Origin: Oscillospiraceae bacterium
Lineage (GTDB): Bacteria > Bacillota > Clostridia > Oscillospirales > Oscillospiraceae
DNA: 64,000 nt
Reading direction: 5' to 3'
NCBI GenBank assembly: GCA_009777775.1
Contig: WRLE01000001.1
Location: 186,001-250,000, forward strand
The notes below the pieces were generated by a model. That model was not told the origin of the DNA. It made no database searches and saw nothing but the letters and a program-made list of their open reading frames with translations. A program made the translations under genes and the position numbers. Below, piece by piece: positions 46,586 to 54,283 of this stretch (its first letter is position 1; the number at the start of each line of letters is the position of its first letter).

Positions 46586-47285
46586 ATACGCGCTCTGGCT
46601 CCTCTTGAGTAATAAGGCTGTATGGAATTATTTCACCATCTCTGCAGATTTGCCATGGAAGCTGCTCATGTGTGAAGTTCACAATATCATCAGTAGACTT
46701 TCCACTCCATGCTTTACCAATCTTTTCAATAAGATTAAGCTCATCATTTGTCAATCTACTAGCGGGAGCTTCCTTCTCTATTAGTGAAAACAAGATAGCC
46801 TTTCCCTTTGGTTCGCGAATTATGGTTCCGTCATCTTCCAATTCGTCCAGTGCGCGAAAATATACATCTGCAACTGGTCCGCGTTGTAATTTACGATAAG
46901 TCATGCCAGACATTGGTGAGGAGTTCAGATAATACCATATGAAATCTGCTAAATATACTAGCTTAGCAAGTTTCGTTTTCGTAATTTTTCCATCATCGTC
47001 AGCTCCATGTTTGAGAGCGTTTAGAATCATCTGTTTATACTTTTCGGTGGATTTAATAATATCAGAGAATGCCGATGTACCATCAGCTATGCCTAATATG
47101 TCATCAAAACTAATACGCAGCATAGAAGATAGAGCTTCTGCTTGACGAATGGTGAGGTCTTTTTTACCAGCCTCGATGTTTATATAGGTGGGACGGCTAA
47201 CACCTATTGCATGGGCTACTTGCTCCTGTGTATAGCCACGAGCCAAACGAGCTTGTTCAATATTATTTGAAAAGTTCCTATTCAT
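46566..47285 (-). CDS. HTH plus Panacea (DUF4065/SocA-like) antitoxin
   Basis: 239 residues from the ATG at 47285 (AAGGGA about 8 bases upstream; the frame reaches back to 47327). An Xre-type helix-turn-helix (ARLARGYTQEQVAHAIGVSRPTYINIE) is followed by the Panacea domain: KLAKLVYLADFIWYYLNSSPMSGMTYRKLQRGPVADVY. This fusion is the usual type II antitoxin with a Panacea domain, which both represses the operon and neutralises the toxin encoded downstream. Confidence 0.85.
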   Translation of the reverse strand: MNRNFSNNIEQARLARGYTQEQVAHAIGVSRPTYINIEAGKKDLTIRQAEALSSMLRISFDDILGIADGTSAFSDIIKSTEKYKQMILNALKHGADDDGKITKTKLAKLVYLADFIWYYLNSSPMSGMTYRKLQRGPVADVYFRALDELEDDGTIIREPKGKAILFSLIEKEAPASRLTNDELNLIEKIGKAWSGKSTDDIVNFTHEQLPWQICRDGEIIPYSLITQEEPERVYGPIQL

Positions 47286-47315
47286 GATTATATTCCCTTC
47301 TGATTTGCTAAAACT

Positions 47316-47344
47316 ATTATAGCACACCTACACAAACAAATCAA
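47316..47344 (-). promoter_or_regulatory. Promoter of the Panacea toxin-antitoxin pair
   Basis: Minus strand: TTGATT, 17 bases, TATAAT, about 30 bases before the antitoxin ATG. The spacer carries a GTGTAGGTGTGC repeat-like run that could bind the antitoxin's HTH. Confidence 0.65.
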
Positions 47345-47538
47345 CATCGCATGTTAAAAATATTTACAAATACGAACCTCATGATTGACATGGGTGGCAT
47401 TGGGAGTATTAATTTACGAATAAGCATGTATTACGATGGCGATGAATGAAATGATAAATTTATAATCAATAAGTGATATAATGATATGCCCTTGAAATAA
47501 GGGCATATTTCTATCTGTCATGGGTACATCAGTTCATT

Positions 47539-48426
47539 TTAGTGATATGCATGGGACAGCAATTGATATACATCATTGAGTTCTTCTTCAATAGCTTCAT
47601 CAACTGCTTGAGCGGCTGGTTGCTTTAGTAAAATAAATGCTCCAATAATGAAGAAAATAGACCCAATTATTAAAATGTGTGTGAGTGTGATTTCATCGAC
47701 TACATACGATATCATTTTAATTATCCAATCAGCCAAATACGAATTAAAAACCGCATGGGCTAAAATACAGGGCCATAATTTGCGAAAGCGGACATAAAGC
47801 ATTCCATAAATAATACCAGAAAGTCCAGCGTATAAAGCCTGAATAGGATTCATGTGGATAATACCAAAGATAATGCTCTGGAGCAGAACAGCAGACCTGG
47901 GCTTCATAAATGTCATCAAACGGTTTTGTATAACACCGCGACACAATAGTTCTTCCACTATTGGAGCAACAATTACAGCTCTCACAAACATTTCTAATGT
48001 ACTTCTATTGTGAAAAGCTTCGATAACAGGCAAATATGTTGGATGCTCCGATAAATAAGTCACATGAAGGAAATAACTAGTTAAAAACTTTATACCGCAG
48101 TAAATGATTATAGTGCCAATAGCAAGTATTAAGGGTTTATCTTTATTTATTTGTATAGGCAGCTGCTCTTTCGCTTCTTTCCACATAGGAGTTAGAATAT
48201 ATACGCTGAGTAGTATACAAGCGACAGATGAAATGAGCATACCAATAGTTCCTTGGATAAAAGCATCACTAGATAGTATATCAGTATCAGTAAACGCTCC
48301 AAATAAAGTATTTGTGAGCATATTAATAAACATACCGACAATTTCAGCAAAGTTTTTAATAAAATAGAAAATGATAATTGGAATAATCACATACCAAAAT
48401 TTTCGAGGAATGCTTTGCTTTACCAT
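47539..48426 (-). CDS. CPBP intramembrane metalloprotease, copy C
   Basis: 295 residues, about eight membrane helices. Motifs: APIVEELLCRGVIQ (EExxxR, with Cys before Arg), FGIIHMNPIQ (FxxxH) and AHAVFN (HxxxN). The C-terminus ends in LLSHAYH, a tail also seen in the pseudogene at 44985 and as a fragment near 51513. Start ATG has AAAGGAGC about 8 bases upstream. Divergent spacing to the Panacea operon is 250 bases. Confidence 0.9.
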   Translation of the reverse strand: MVKQSIPRKFWYVIIPIIIFYFIKNFAEIVGMFINMLTNTLFGAFTDTDILSSDAFIQGTIGMLISSVACILLSVYILTPMWKEAKEQLPIQINKDKPLILAIGTIIIYCGIKFLTSYFLHVTYLSEHPTYLPVIEAFHNRSTLEMFVRAVIVAPIVEELLCRGVIQNRLMTFMKPRSAVLLQSIIFGIIHMNPIQALYAGLSGIIYGMLYVRFRKLWPCILAHAVFNSYLADWIIKMISYVVDEITLTHILIIGSIFFIIGAFILLKQPAAQAVDEAIEEELNDVYQLLSHAYH

Positions 48427-48486
48427 ATCGATAATGCTCCTTTCTTTCTAGATGTGTATATGAACAGATATTGATAATAAGCATTC

Positions 48487-49368
48487 TTACTTACCAGATG
48501 AAACGCTAAGTGGCTGGTAGTTGATATGTGTAAATACACGTTTACTTGAATCAAATAAAGGTACCGATGCAGGTTGTTTTAGCAAGAAAAATCCGCCAAT
48601 GACAGTGAGTGCCATCCCGATAACGAGGACAGGTACAGGTGTGATTTTAATTTGCATGATTTGTGCAAACTCATGTGAAAACCCAACAAGATTAAAAGCC
48701 ATATGTCCAATTATACAGGGCCAGAGTTTTTTATATCGCAAATATAATAAGCCAAGTGCGAGACCGGCGATGCTTGCGGCAAGTATATGCAATGGGTCGA
48801 GATGAAGTACACCAAATATAATAGCTTGTATAAACAAAGCTATTCCAGGCTTCAACCATGACATGAGCCTGTTGAATACGAAACCTCTTAAACATAATTC
48901 CTCCATAATGGGTCCAACTAGCACAGAAGCGACAAAATACAGTATCGGGTTGCCATATAACATGGAATTAAAGCTGTACTTATCGGAAGCCAGCTTATCA
49001 GTAAGCCCTGATAAATAAAGAAATGACCAAATGAGAATATTTAACCCTATATATGTGAAAAAAACGCAGATTCCAAGATTTAGGGTTCTCGCCTTGTGCA
49101 CATACCTTGGTTGATGTGCTTCGTAATTTTTCCAATCTTGGCGAACATTTACATAATACATAATATCAGCTAACATGGGAGTTATTGAGAAGATGGTTCC
49201 TCCAATGTACATTTGCCATATTGATGATTTATTGCTTATCTCGTATATTAAATTGTATATAAAAACTATAGAAACTCCAAAAATAATCATTACTAACTGA
49301 CATAATGAATATGCAAATATCGGGGTAAGAGAACACCATAGGTTTCGAGGTAGAGATTGTTTTTGCAT
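48487..49368 (-). CDS. CPBP intramembrane metalloprotease, copy D
   Basis: 293 residues. Motifs: GPIMEELCLRGFVF (EExxxR), FGVLHLDPLH (FxxxH) and GHMAFN (HxxxN). Nearly the same protein as copy G (51587-52468), including the C-terminus (SSKRVFTHINYQPL) and the 3' flanking sequence, so a recent tandem duplication is evident. Unlike copy G it keeps the motif-2 histidine (codon CAT at 48802-48804). Confidence 0.9.
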   Translation of the reverse strand: MQKQSLPRNLWCSLTPIFAYSLCQLVMIIFGVSIVFIYNLIYEISNKSSIWQMYIGGTIFSITPMLADIMYYVNVRQDWKNYEAHQPRYVHKARTLNLGICVFFTYIGLNILIWSFLYLSGLTDKLASDKYSFNSMLYGNPILYFVASVLVGPIMEELCLRGFVFNRLMSWLKPGIALFIQAIIFGVLHLDPLHILAASIAGLALGLLYLRYKKLWPCIIGHMAFNLVGFSHEFAQIMQIKITPVPVLVIGMALTVIGGFFLLKQPASVPLFDSSKRVFTHINYQPLSVSSGK

Positions 49369-49467
49369 TATTTTACTCCTTTCGCTTATACTAGTGGTCT
49401 ATTCTCGAAATACCTGTACAAACCTTGCAACATAGCATTCTTGTTTTGTTAATATTTAGTTTAATGA

Positions 49468-50322
49468 CTACGGCTCTTTTATCGGATCTTTCACATTAAC
49501 ATAAATTGGCACAGCTGCTGGAAGCATCAACAACAAAAATCCACCTAATAAGGTTAATACTATACCGAAGACTAAATAATGAAGGTTTGTAAACTCCTCA
49601 ATGAACCTTGATAAGAAGAGAAGGAAAAAATGCGATGTGCTAAAATTAAACACCATATGAGCGAGGATACAAGGCCATAATTTTCGGAATCTATAATATA
49701 ATATACCCAGAAAAATTCCAGCGAAAAACGCATATGAAGCTTGGATTAGGTTCATATGAATAATTGCAAAGATGATAGCTTGTACTAAAATTGCTACCCA
49801 TGGCTTTGCCCACGTCATCAAGCGTCCTTGTACGACACCGCGTAAACATAATTCCTCGGTAATTGGTGCGATGATAACAGCTGATATAATAGCCTTGAAT
49901 GCACTCCAACTGCTAAAGGTTTCTTTAAGGTGGGCATACGAAGAGTGGTCACGCAATCCAGTCACAGTCATATATTGGTTGGTGAGTAAGTCTATTCCAC
50001 TGAACATGATAATCGTCGTAATAGCTATTAGAATAGCATTATTCTTTAACAGTTTTGTTGGAGCTTGCTCTTTTGTTTCTTTCCACATTGGTATGAAAAC
50101 GAATTTGCATAATAATAGAATTATTATTGACTGTATAACAGTTGGTACGTTTCCGTACAATGTTGTAGAAAAATCGAATGATTCTACATCAGCTGAATTT
50201 ATTGCATTTAATATAATTTGAAAAAGCCCAGCAATCCCATATGCCATATGATTGAGTGTAATTAGCACTATTGGTGGAAAAATAATACCAATGATTTTTT
50301 CATATGTGGTAGTATTATCCAT
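49468..50322 (-). CDS. CPBP intramembrane metalloprotease, copy E
   Basis: 284 residues. Motifs: APITEELCLRGVVQ (EExxxR), FAIIHMNLIQ (FxxxH) and AHMVFN (HxxxN). Its central part is almost identical in DNA to the 5' half of the pseudogene at 44985-45483, marking it as a donor or sister of that copy. C-terminus LLLMLPAAVPIYV fits the island pattern. Confidence 0.9.
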   Translation of the reverse strand: MDNTTTYEKIIGIIFPPIVLITLNHMAYGIAGLFQIILNAINSADVESFDFSTTLYGNVPTVIQSIIILLLCKFVFIPMWKETKEQAPTKLLKNNAILIAITTIIMFSGIDLLTNQYMTVTGLRDHSSYAHLKETFSSWSAFKAIISAVIIAPITEELCLRGVVQGRLMTWAKPWVAILVQAIIFAIIHMNLIQASYAFFAGIFLGILYYRFRKLWPCILAHMVFNFSTSHFFLLFLSRFIEEFTNLHYLVFGIVLTLLGGFLLLMLPAAVPIYVNVKDPIKEP

Positions 50323-50475
50323 ATCTCTCCTCCTCTTCTAAATATACAACTATTTCTTTTACTGAAAGCAAAATGATTGCTTACTCAGGTGCAAATCAGC
50401 TTGTGTTGCACTGTCATCACGCGATTAAATCTATCATGATGCAAATTCAAAGTCAATGTGCAATTGTAAATATTT

Positions 50476-50511
50476 GTGGTAAACAATCAATAATTGTAGA
50501 TTGTTTACCAC
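50476..50511. promoter_or_regulatory. Perfect 13-bp hairpin after CPBP copy F
   Basis: GTGGTAAACAATC / GATTGTTTACCAC with a 10-base loop, 9 bases beyond the copy F stop. No T-run on either side, so it is a weak terminator candidate or a protein site. Confidence 0.45.
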
Positions 50512-50519
50512 TTGCTGAT

Positions 50520-51401
50520 TTATTTTTCTGTAATGCATTCTGTGTCCTCGTCATCTTGTAGGTCATGTGGGATTTGAACTGGGGTTGCTTTGGGTTGCTT
50601 AATTAATAGGTAGCTGCTGATTATGGTCAGTCCTATAAATAGTAATAGAATTACCATTGAGCCTGTTGGGGAAATACTTTCTTGAATGTCATTAGGTATT
50701 ATTCGCATTACTACAGCTAAAAAGTTGGCTGCTATATGCGCTAGAATACAAAACCAAAGCTTTCGAAAGCGATAATATAACAAACCTATGGCAAATCCGA
50801 GTAGAAATGCGTATATCCCTTGGACTAGGTTCAGGTGAATAATACCGAAGACAGCTGCTTGATATATTATCGCAATCCAAGGCTTCGTCCAGGACAAGAG
50901 CCTGTTGAAGATGATACCACGAAAACATAATTCTTCAACGATGGGAGCAACAATGACAGTTACTATAAAAAGTTCAATGATTGTCATCTTGCCGATTAAT
51001 TCTCTGAAAGCATCATATGATGAATGCTCATTTAATCTAAGCATTGTCATTGCTATATTAAGTAGCAGACTAATACTGAAAAATGAAACAAAGATAAGAG
51101 TAGCAGTTATAATAGGCTTGTTTTCGCCAATTTCAAATAGAGTGCTACTTGCTGCTTCTTTCCATTTTGGAGTGAATCGATAAATTGCTAAAACAAGTTG
51201 TATAATAGCAGATATTGTTATATATACCAAATCAAATACAATTGCACTCCTAAAGCTTGTACTCGCACCCGCTTCAATAATTGATATATGTATAAATTTT
51301 GCCAAGCTTACAACAAAAATCGCAACAATCTGGTATAAAAAATAACCGAGCATAGGAGTAATTGTTTTCCATATACTTTTAAATATCGATTCTTTTTTCA
51401 T
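50520..51401 (-). CDS. CPBP intramembrane metalloprotease, copy F
   Basis: 293 residues. Motifs: APIVEELCFRGIIF (EExxxR), FGIIHLNLVQ (FxxxH) and AHIAAN (HxxxN). C-terminus SSYLLIKQPKATPVQIPH keeps the KQPxAxP pattern of its neighbours. Most different from D and G, so the array mixes old and recent duplicates. AGGTTCG upstream of the ATG is a modest ribosome site. Confidence 0.89.
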   Translation of the reverse strand: MKKESIFKSIWKTITPMLGYFLYQIVAIFVVSLAKFIHISIIEAGASTSFRSAIVFDLVYITISAIIQLVLAIYRFTPKWKEAASSTLFEIGENKPIITATLIFVSFFSISLLLNIAMTMLRLNEHSSYDAFRELIGKMTIIELFIVTVIVAPIVEELCFRGIIFNRLLSWTKPWIAIIYQAAVFGIIHLNLVQGIYAFLLGFAIGLLYYRFRKLWFCILAHIAANFLAVVMRIIPNDIQESISPTGSMVILLLFIGLTIISSYLLIKQPKATPVQIPHDLQDDEDTECITEK

Positions 51402-51424
51402 TTAAAAACGAACCTCCATTAGTA

Positions 51425-51552
51425 TAATTCCTCCATTATGGATCCTACTAACACAGAAGTAATAATAATGGAATTTAGACAAAGTGCAAAATTCTTGTGA
51501 CTCGTCTGGTGTGCATCAGTTCATTTAATGATATGCATGGGACAGTAGTTGA
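51425..51552 (-). pseudogene. Two short CPBP remnants upstream of copy F
   Basis: 51425-51459 repeats, with changes, the stretch around the EExxxR motif of copy G (AATTCCTCCATAATGG type). 51513-51552 repeats the 3' end of copy C (47527-47566). At 51552 the sequence switches to the 3' flank shared by copies D and G. These are leftovers of deleted or recombined copies. Confidence 0.65.
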
Positions 51553-51586
51553 TGTGTATATGAATAGATAATGATAATAAGTATAC

Positions 51587-52468
51587 TTACTTACCAGATG
51601 AAACGCTAAGTGGCTGGTAGTTGATATGTGTAAATACACGTTTACTTGAATCAAATAAAGGTACTGATGCAGGTTGTTTTAGCAAGAAAAATCCGCCAAT
51701 GACAGTAAGTGCCATCCCAATAGTGAGGATAGGTACAGGTGTGATTCTAATTTGCATGATTTGTGCAAACTCATGTGAAAATCCAACAAGATTAAATGCC
51801 ATATGTCCAATTATACAGGGCCAGAGTTTTCTATATCGCAAATACAATAAGCCTAGTGCAAGACCAGCGATGATTGCGGCAAGTATATGTAATGGGTCGA
51901 GAAAAAGTAAACCAAATATAATAGCTTGTACAAACAAAGCTATTCCAGGCTTTAACCATGACATAAGCCTGTTGAAAACGAAACCCCTTAAGCATAATTC
52001 CTCCATAATGGGTCCTACTAGCACAGAAGCGACAAAATATACTATAGGGTTACCATATAACATGGAATTAAAGCTGTACTTTTCAGAAGCTAATTTCATA
52101 GTAAGTCCTGATATGTTGAGAAAAGACCAAAGTAACATATTTATCCCAATATACGTAAAAAAAACGCAAATAGTTAGAGTTGCTGCTTTAATTTTGTGCA
52201 CATACCTTGGTTGCTGCGCTTCATAATTTATCCAATCTTGGCGTACACTCATATAATATATGATATCAGCTAAAAGAAGAGTCACGCTGAATATGGTTCC
52301 CCCGATATATGATTGCCATATTGATGATTTATTGCTAGTTTCGTAAAAAAAATCGTATAAAAACACAACAGCAACACTGAATACAATCAGTATAATATGA
52401 CAGAAAAAGTACGCAAATATCGGGGTAAGAGAATGCCATATCTTCCGAGGTAGAGATTGTTTTTGCAT
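51587..52468 (-). CDS. CPBP family protein, copy G, lacking the motif-2 histidine
   Basis: 293 residues from the ATG at 52468 (AAAGG 9 bases upstream; the frame extends to 52504, but this start aligns with copy D). Motif 1 is intact (GPIMEELCLRGFVF) and motif 3 is intact (GHMAFN), but motif 2 reads FGLLFLDPLH: the codon at 51902-51904 is TTT (Phe) where copy D has CAT (His). Since that His is thought to bind metal or act in catalysis in CPBP proteases, this copy may be a non-proteolytic variant. Otherwise almost the same as copy D. Confidence 0.88.
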   Translation of the reverse strand: MQKQSLPRKIWHSLTPIFAYFFCHIILIVFSVAVVFLYDFFYETSNKSSIWQSYIGGTIFSVTLLLADIIYYMSVRQDWINYEAQQPRYVHKIKAATLTICVFFTYIGINMLLWSFLNISGLTMKLASEKYSFNSMLYGNPIVYFVASVLVGPIMEELCLRGFVFNRLMSWLKPGIALFVQAIIFGLLFLDPLHILAAIIAGLALGLLYLRYRKLWPCIIGHMAFNLVGFSHEFAQIMQIRITPVPILTIGMALTVIGGFFLLKQPASVPLFDSSKRVFTHINYQPLSVSSGK

Positions 52469-52504
52469 TTCATTAAACCTTTCCATATGCCATTGATGCA
52501 CCAT

Positions 52505-52526
52505 TGATATTGGAGTTAATCTATCA
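52505..52526 (+). repeat. 22-bp motif TGATA-N12-TATCA, copy 3
   Basis: Sits 36 bases upstream of the copy G start codon, at a similar place as the copy before CPBP copy A. Confidence 0.55.
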
Positions 52527-52626
52527 TGATATTATTACCTTGTCAACAAATGCTTGTAATAATTTGTAGAATATAATCTATTGTTGTAGATTATTACCAC
52601 GTTTTGTTGATTGATAAGATTGCCAC

Positions 52627-52720
52627 GTCGCAATGCTGCTCGCTATGACACGGGAGTGAGGTCGCAATGCTGCTCGCAATGACACGGGAGTGAGGTCGCA
52701 ATGCTGCTCGCAATGACACT
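52627..52720 (+). repeat. Three tandem 34-base repeats (GTCGCAATGCTGCTCGC type)
   Basis: Units start at 52627, 52661 and 52695; units 1 and 2 differ by one base, unit 3 is cut short. The opposite strand reads TGTCATTGCGAGCAGCA.., a widespread dispersed repeat. No spacers, so not CRISPR. The rest of the 52527-52784 gap holds no gene. Confidence 0.85.
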
Positions 52721-52784
52721 AGATTGTTACCCCATGACCATTAACCTTCTGTATAATCTATGTAAAATATAATTAGTCAGGTAC

Positions 52785-52813
52785 TTGACAAAGTGCCTTT
52801 TTCTTGTTATTGT
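52785..52813 (+). promoter_or_regulatory. Promoter of the HipS-like/HipT-like pair
   Basis: TTGACA, 17 bases, TATTGT, 53 bases before the first ATG. The -35 lies in a short GGTACTT..AAGTGCC hairpin followed by Ts, so a terminator for upstream transcripts may overlap it. Confidence 0.6.
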
Positions 52814-52865
52814 ATGAAAAAAAGCGCAGGATACAAATGAAACTGCGCATTAAACGGAGGTATAT

Positions 52866-53276
52866 ATGCCTGATAAATATTATTTGATGTCTAAAGATAC
52901 TGGGAGTGGTCCCCATCTTATTGGACAACTGAGCCGTTTGGGAAAAGGCGAATACGAGTTTAAGTACCTTATAAATGCAACTGCCTTCCCCCATTGGTTT
53001 ATGCAAATACCCAGACTGCCTGACATCACTAAGACATATAGAAGCCAGGAGGTTCTGTATTATATCTTATATAGAGTCGTCCCAGAGTCAGATGAATGGG
53101 CGGCTGAAGTGCTTATGAATGAATATGGTCTAAAAAACTATGATGAATGGACAATTCTGGAACTGCTCATTAACCAACATTTAATTGATAAGATGGATGG
53201 CCAACCCCTGAGTGATTCACAGCAACTCTTTTATTTTTACAGCGAAATTCCCAGCAATGCGCATACATACAACTAG
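52866..53276 (+). CDS. HipS-like protein (HipA N-terminal subdomain)
   Basis: 136 residues. HLIGQLSRLGKGEYEFKYL and the following FMQIPRLPD segment match the N-terminal subdomain of HipA kinases (the G.L.....YxFxY and lPl pattern), and the rest (DEWAAEVLMNEYGLKNYDEWTILELL) corresponds to the helix after it. In HipBST systems this subdomain is a separate protein, HipS, that acts as antitoxin for the kinase HipT. GGAGG precedes the ATG. The HipA-like C-part is encoded 44 bases downstream. No HipB-type HTH gene is present. Confidence 0.65.
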   Translation: MPDKYYLMSKDTGSGPHLIGQLSRLGKGEYEFKYLINATAFPHWFMQIPRLPDITKTYRSQEVLYYILYRVVPESDEWAAEVLMNEYGLKNYDEWTILELLINQHLIDKMDGQPLSDSQQLFYFYSEIPSNAHTYN

Positions 53277-53320
53277 CTTACTAAAATACTTTATATAAAC
53301 ATAAATAGGAGATGTCAATA

Positions 53321-54166
53321 ATGAATTGGTGGGACGATGAAGACTGGATAGACCCGGACGAATGGACCGCTACTGTCGTCGAGGTAGTGGGAACGACATA
53401 CAGCATGTTTTGGGTCACAAATAAAAAAACCAAGGAAAGAGGACTTTTTAAGCCAGAAAGCAATTGGCGAAGGTCCGCTTTCAACGAATATGCTGCATCA
53501 AAAATTGGCAACTGTTTAGGTGTACCTTGTGCTAGGCTACTGGTGGGTAATGTTTTTGGCGGCGGTGGCTGCATCAGCATGGATGTTCGTCAAGGCTATA
53601 GCGAGCGCATATTATCTGGAGAGAGCCTTGGCAGAGTGGGTAGCTTGCTCAACTATGAAAAGTCAAAAGATGGAAAGCCTGTTTATGATATGCCCAGAGA
53701 AATGTCCTTTGAAGGACTACTCCCCTTTTTACCAAAAGAAGCCGAGCTTGGCATGGTTAAAATGATGTTTTTCGATTCCATAATCAGAAATGCTGGTAGA
53801 CATGGAAGCAACTTCTCCTTTGCCATTGACGACAATAGGGCTATAACCGCCTTTTTACCCCTTTATGACCAAGGCAACGCAGTTTTGGAAGATACCTCAT
53901 CCTCAGACTACGGCGGTAGAGGTGGCAGAGGTGGCAGAGGTGGCTGGGGCAGGCGTCGCGGCTCTGCATTTCCTTATTATGGACATGGCGGAATGCACAG
54001 ACCTTTTCCCTTAGAGGAACTAAACAAATGTATCAAGCGAGACTATCCCGATTTGGTTAGGGAGCTTGTTGCAAAAACGAGAACTGAAGAATTTAGAACA
54101 ATCACCACTCGCCTAGACTGTTATGAATTGATGATGGACAGAGTAAACGAGTTTATTAATCAATAA
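53321..54166 (+). CDS. HipA/HipT-like kinase fold with degraded catalytic loop and RGG insert
   Basis: 281 residues from the ATG at 53321 (ATAGGAG 9 bases upstream). The ATP lysine region is ERGLFKPESN (K44) with the helix EYAASKIGNCLGVPCARL; the catalytic loop reads IIRNAGRHGSNFSF (157-164) where HipA has NTDRHxxNF, so the catalytic aspartate is Gly159; the metal-binding DxG-like motif is LPLYDQGNA (D183). Residues 198-213 are a Gly/Arg run (GGRGGRGGRGGWGRRRG) like an RGG box. Possibly a pseudokinase or RNA-binding variant. Works with the HipS-like protein in front. Confidence 0.7.
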   Translation: MNWWDDEDWIDPDEWTATVVEVVGTTYSMFWVTNKKTKERGLFKPESNWRRSAFNEYAASKIGNCLGVPCARLLVGNVFGGGGCISMDVRQGYSERILSGESLGRVGSLLNYEKSKDGKPVYDMPREMSFEGLLPFLPKEAELGMVKMMFFDSIIRNAGRHGSNFSFAIDDNRAITAFLPLYDQGNAVLEDTSSSDYGGRGGRGGRGGWGRRRGSAFPYYGHGGMHRPFPLEELNKCIKRDYPDLVRELVAKTRTEEFRTITTRLDCYELMMDRVNEFINQ

Positions 54167-54283
54167 TGTAAAAAAAATGTATCCAATGTCGTTTTTGTGC
54201 TCGATCTGTGGTATACTTATAGTTGCGAATAACTGACTATATGCAGACTATATACCAACTATATGTTATGCGGAGGATAGAAC

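Noticed and set aside
52627-52720. Possible CRISPR array
   Set aside because: The units abut directly with no variable spacers, there are only about 2.8 units, and no cas genes are near.
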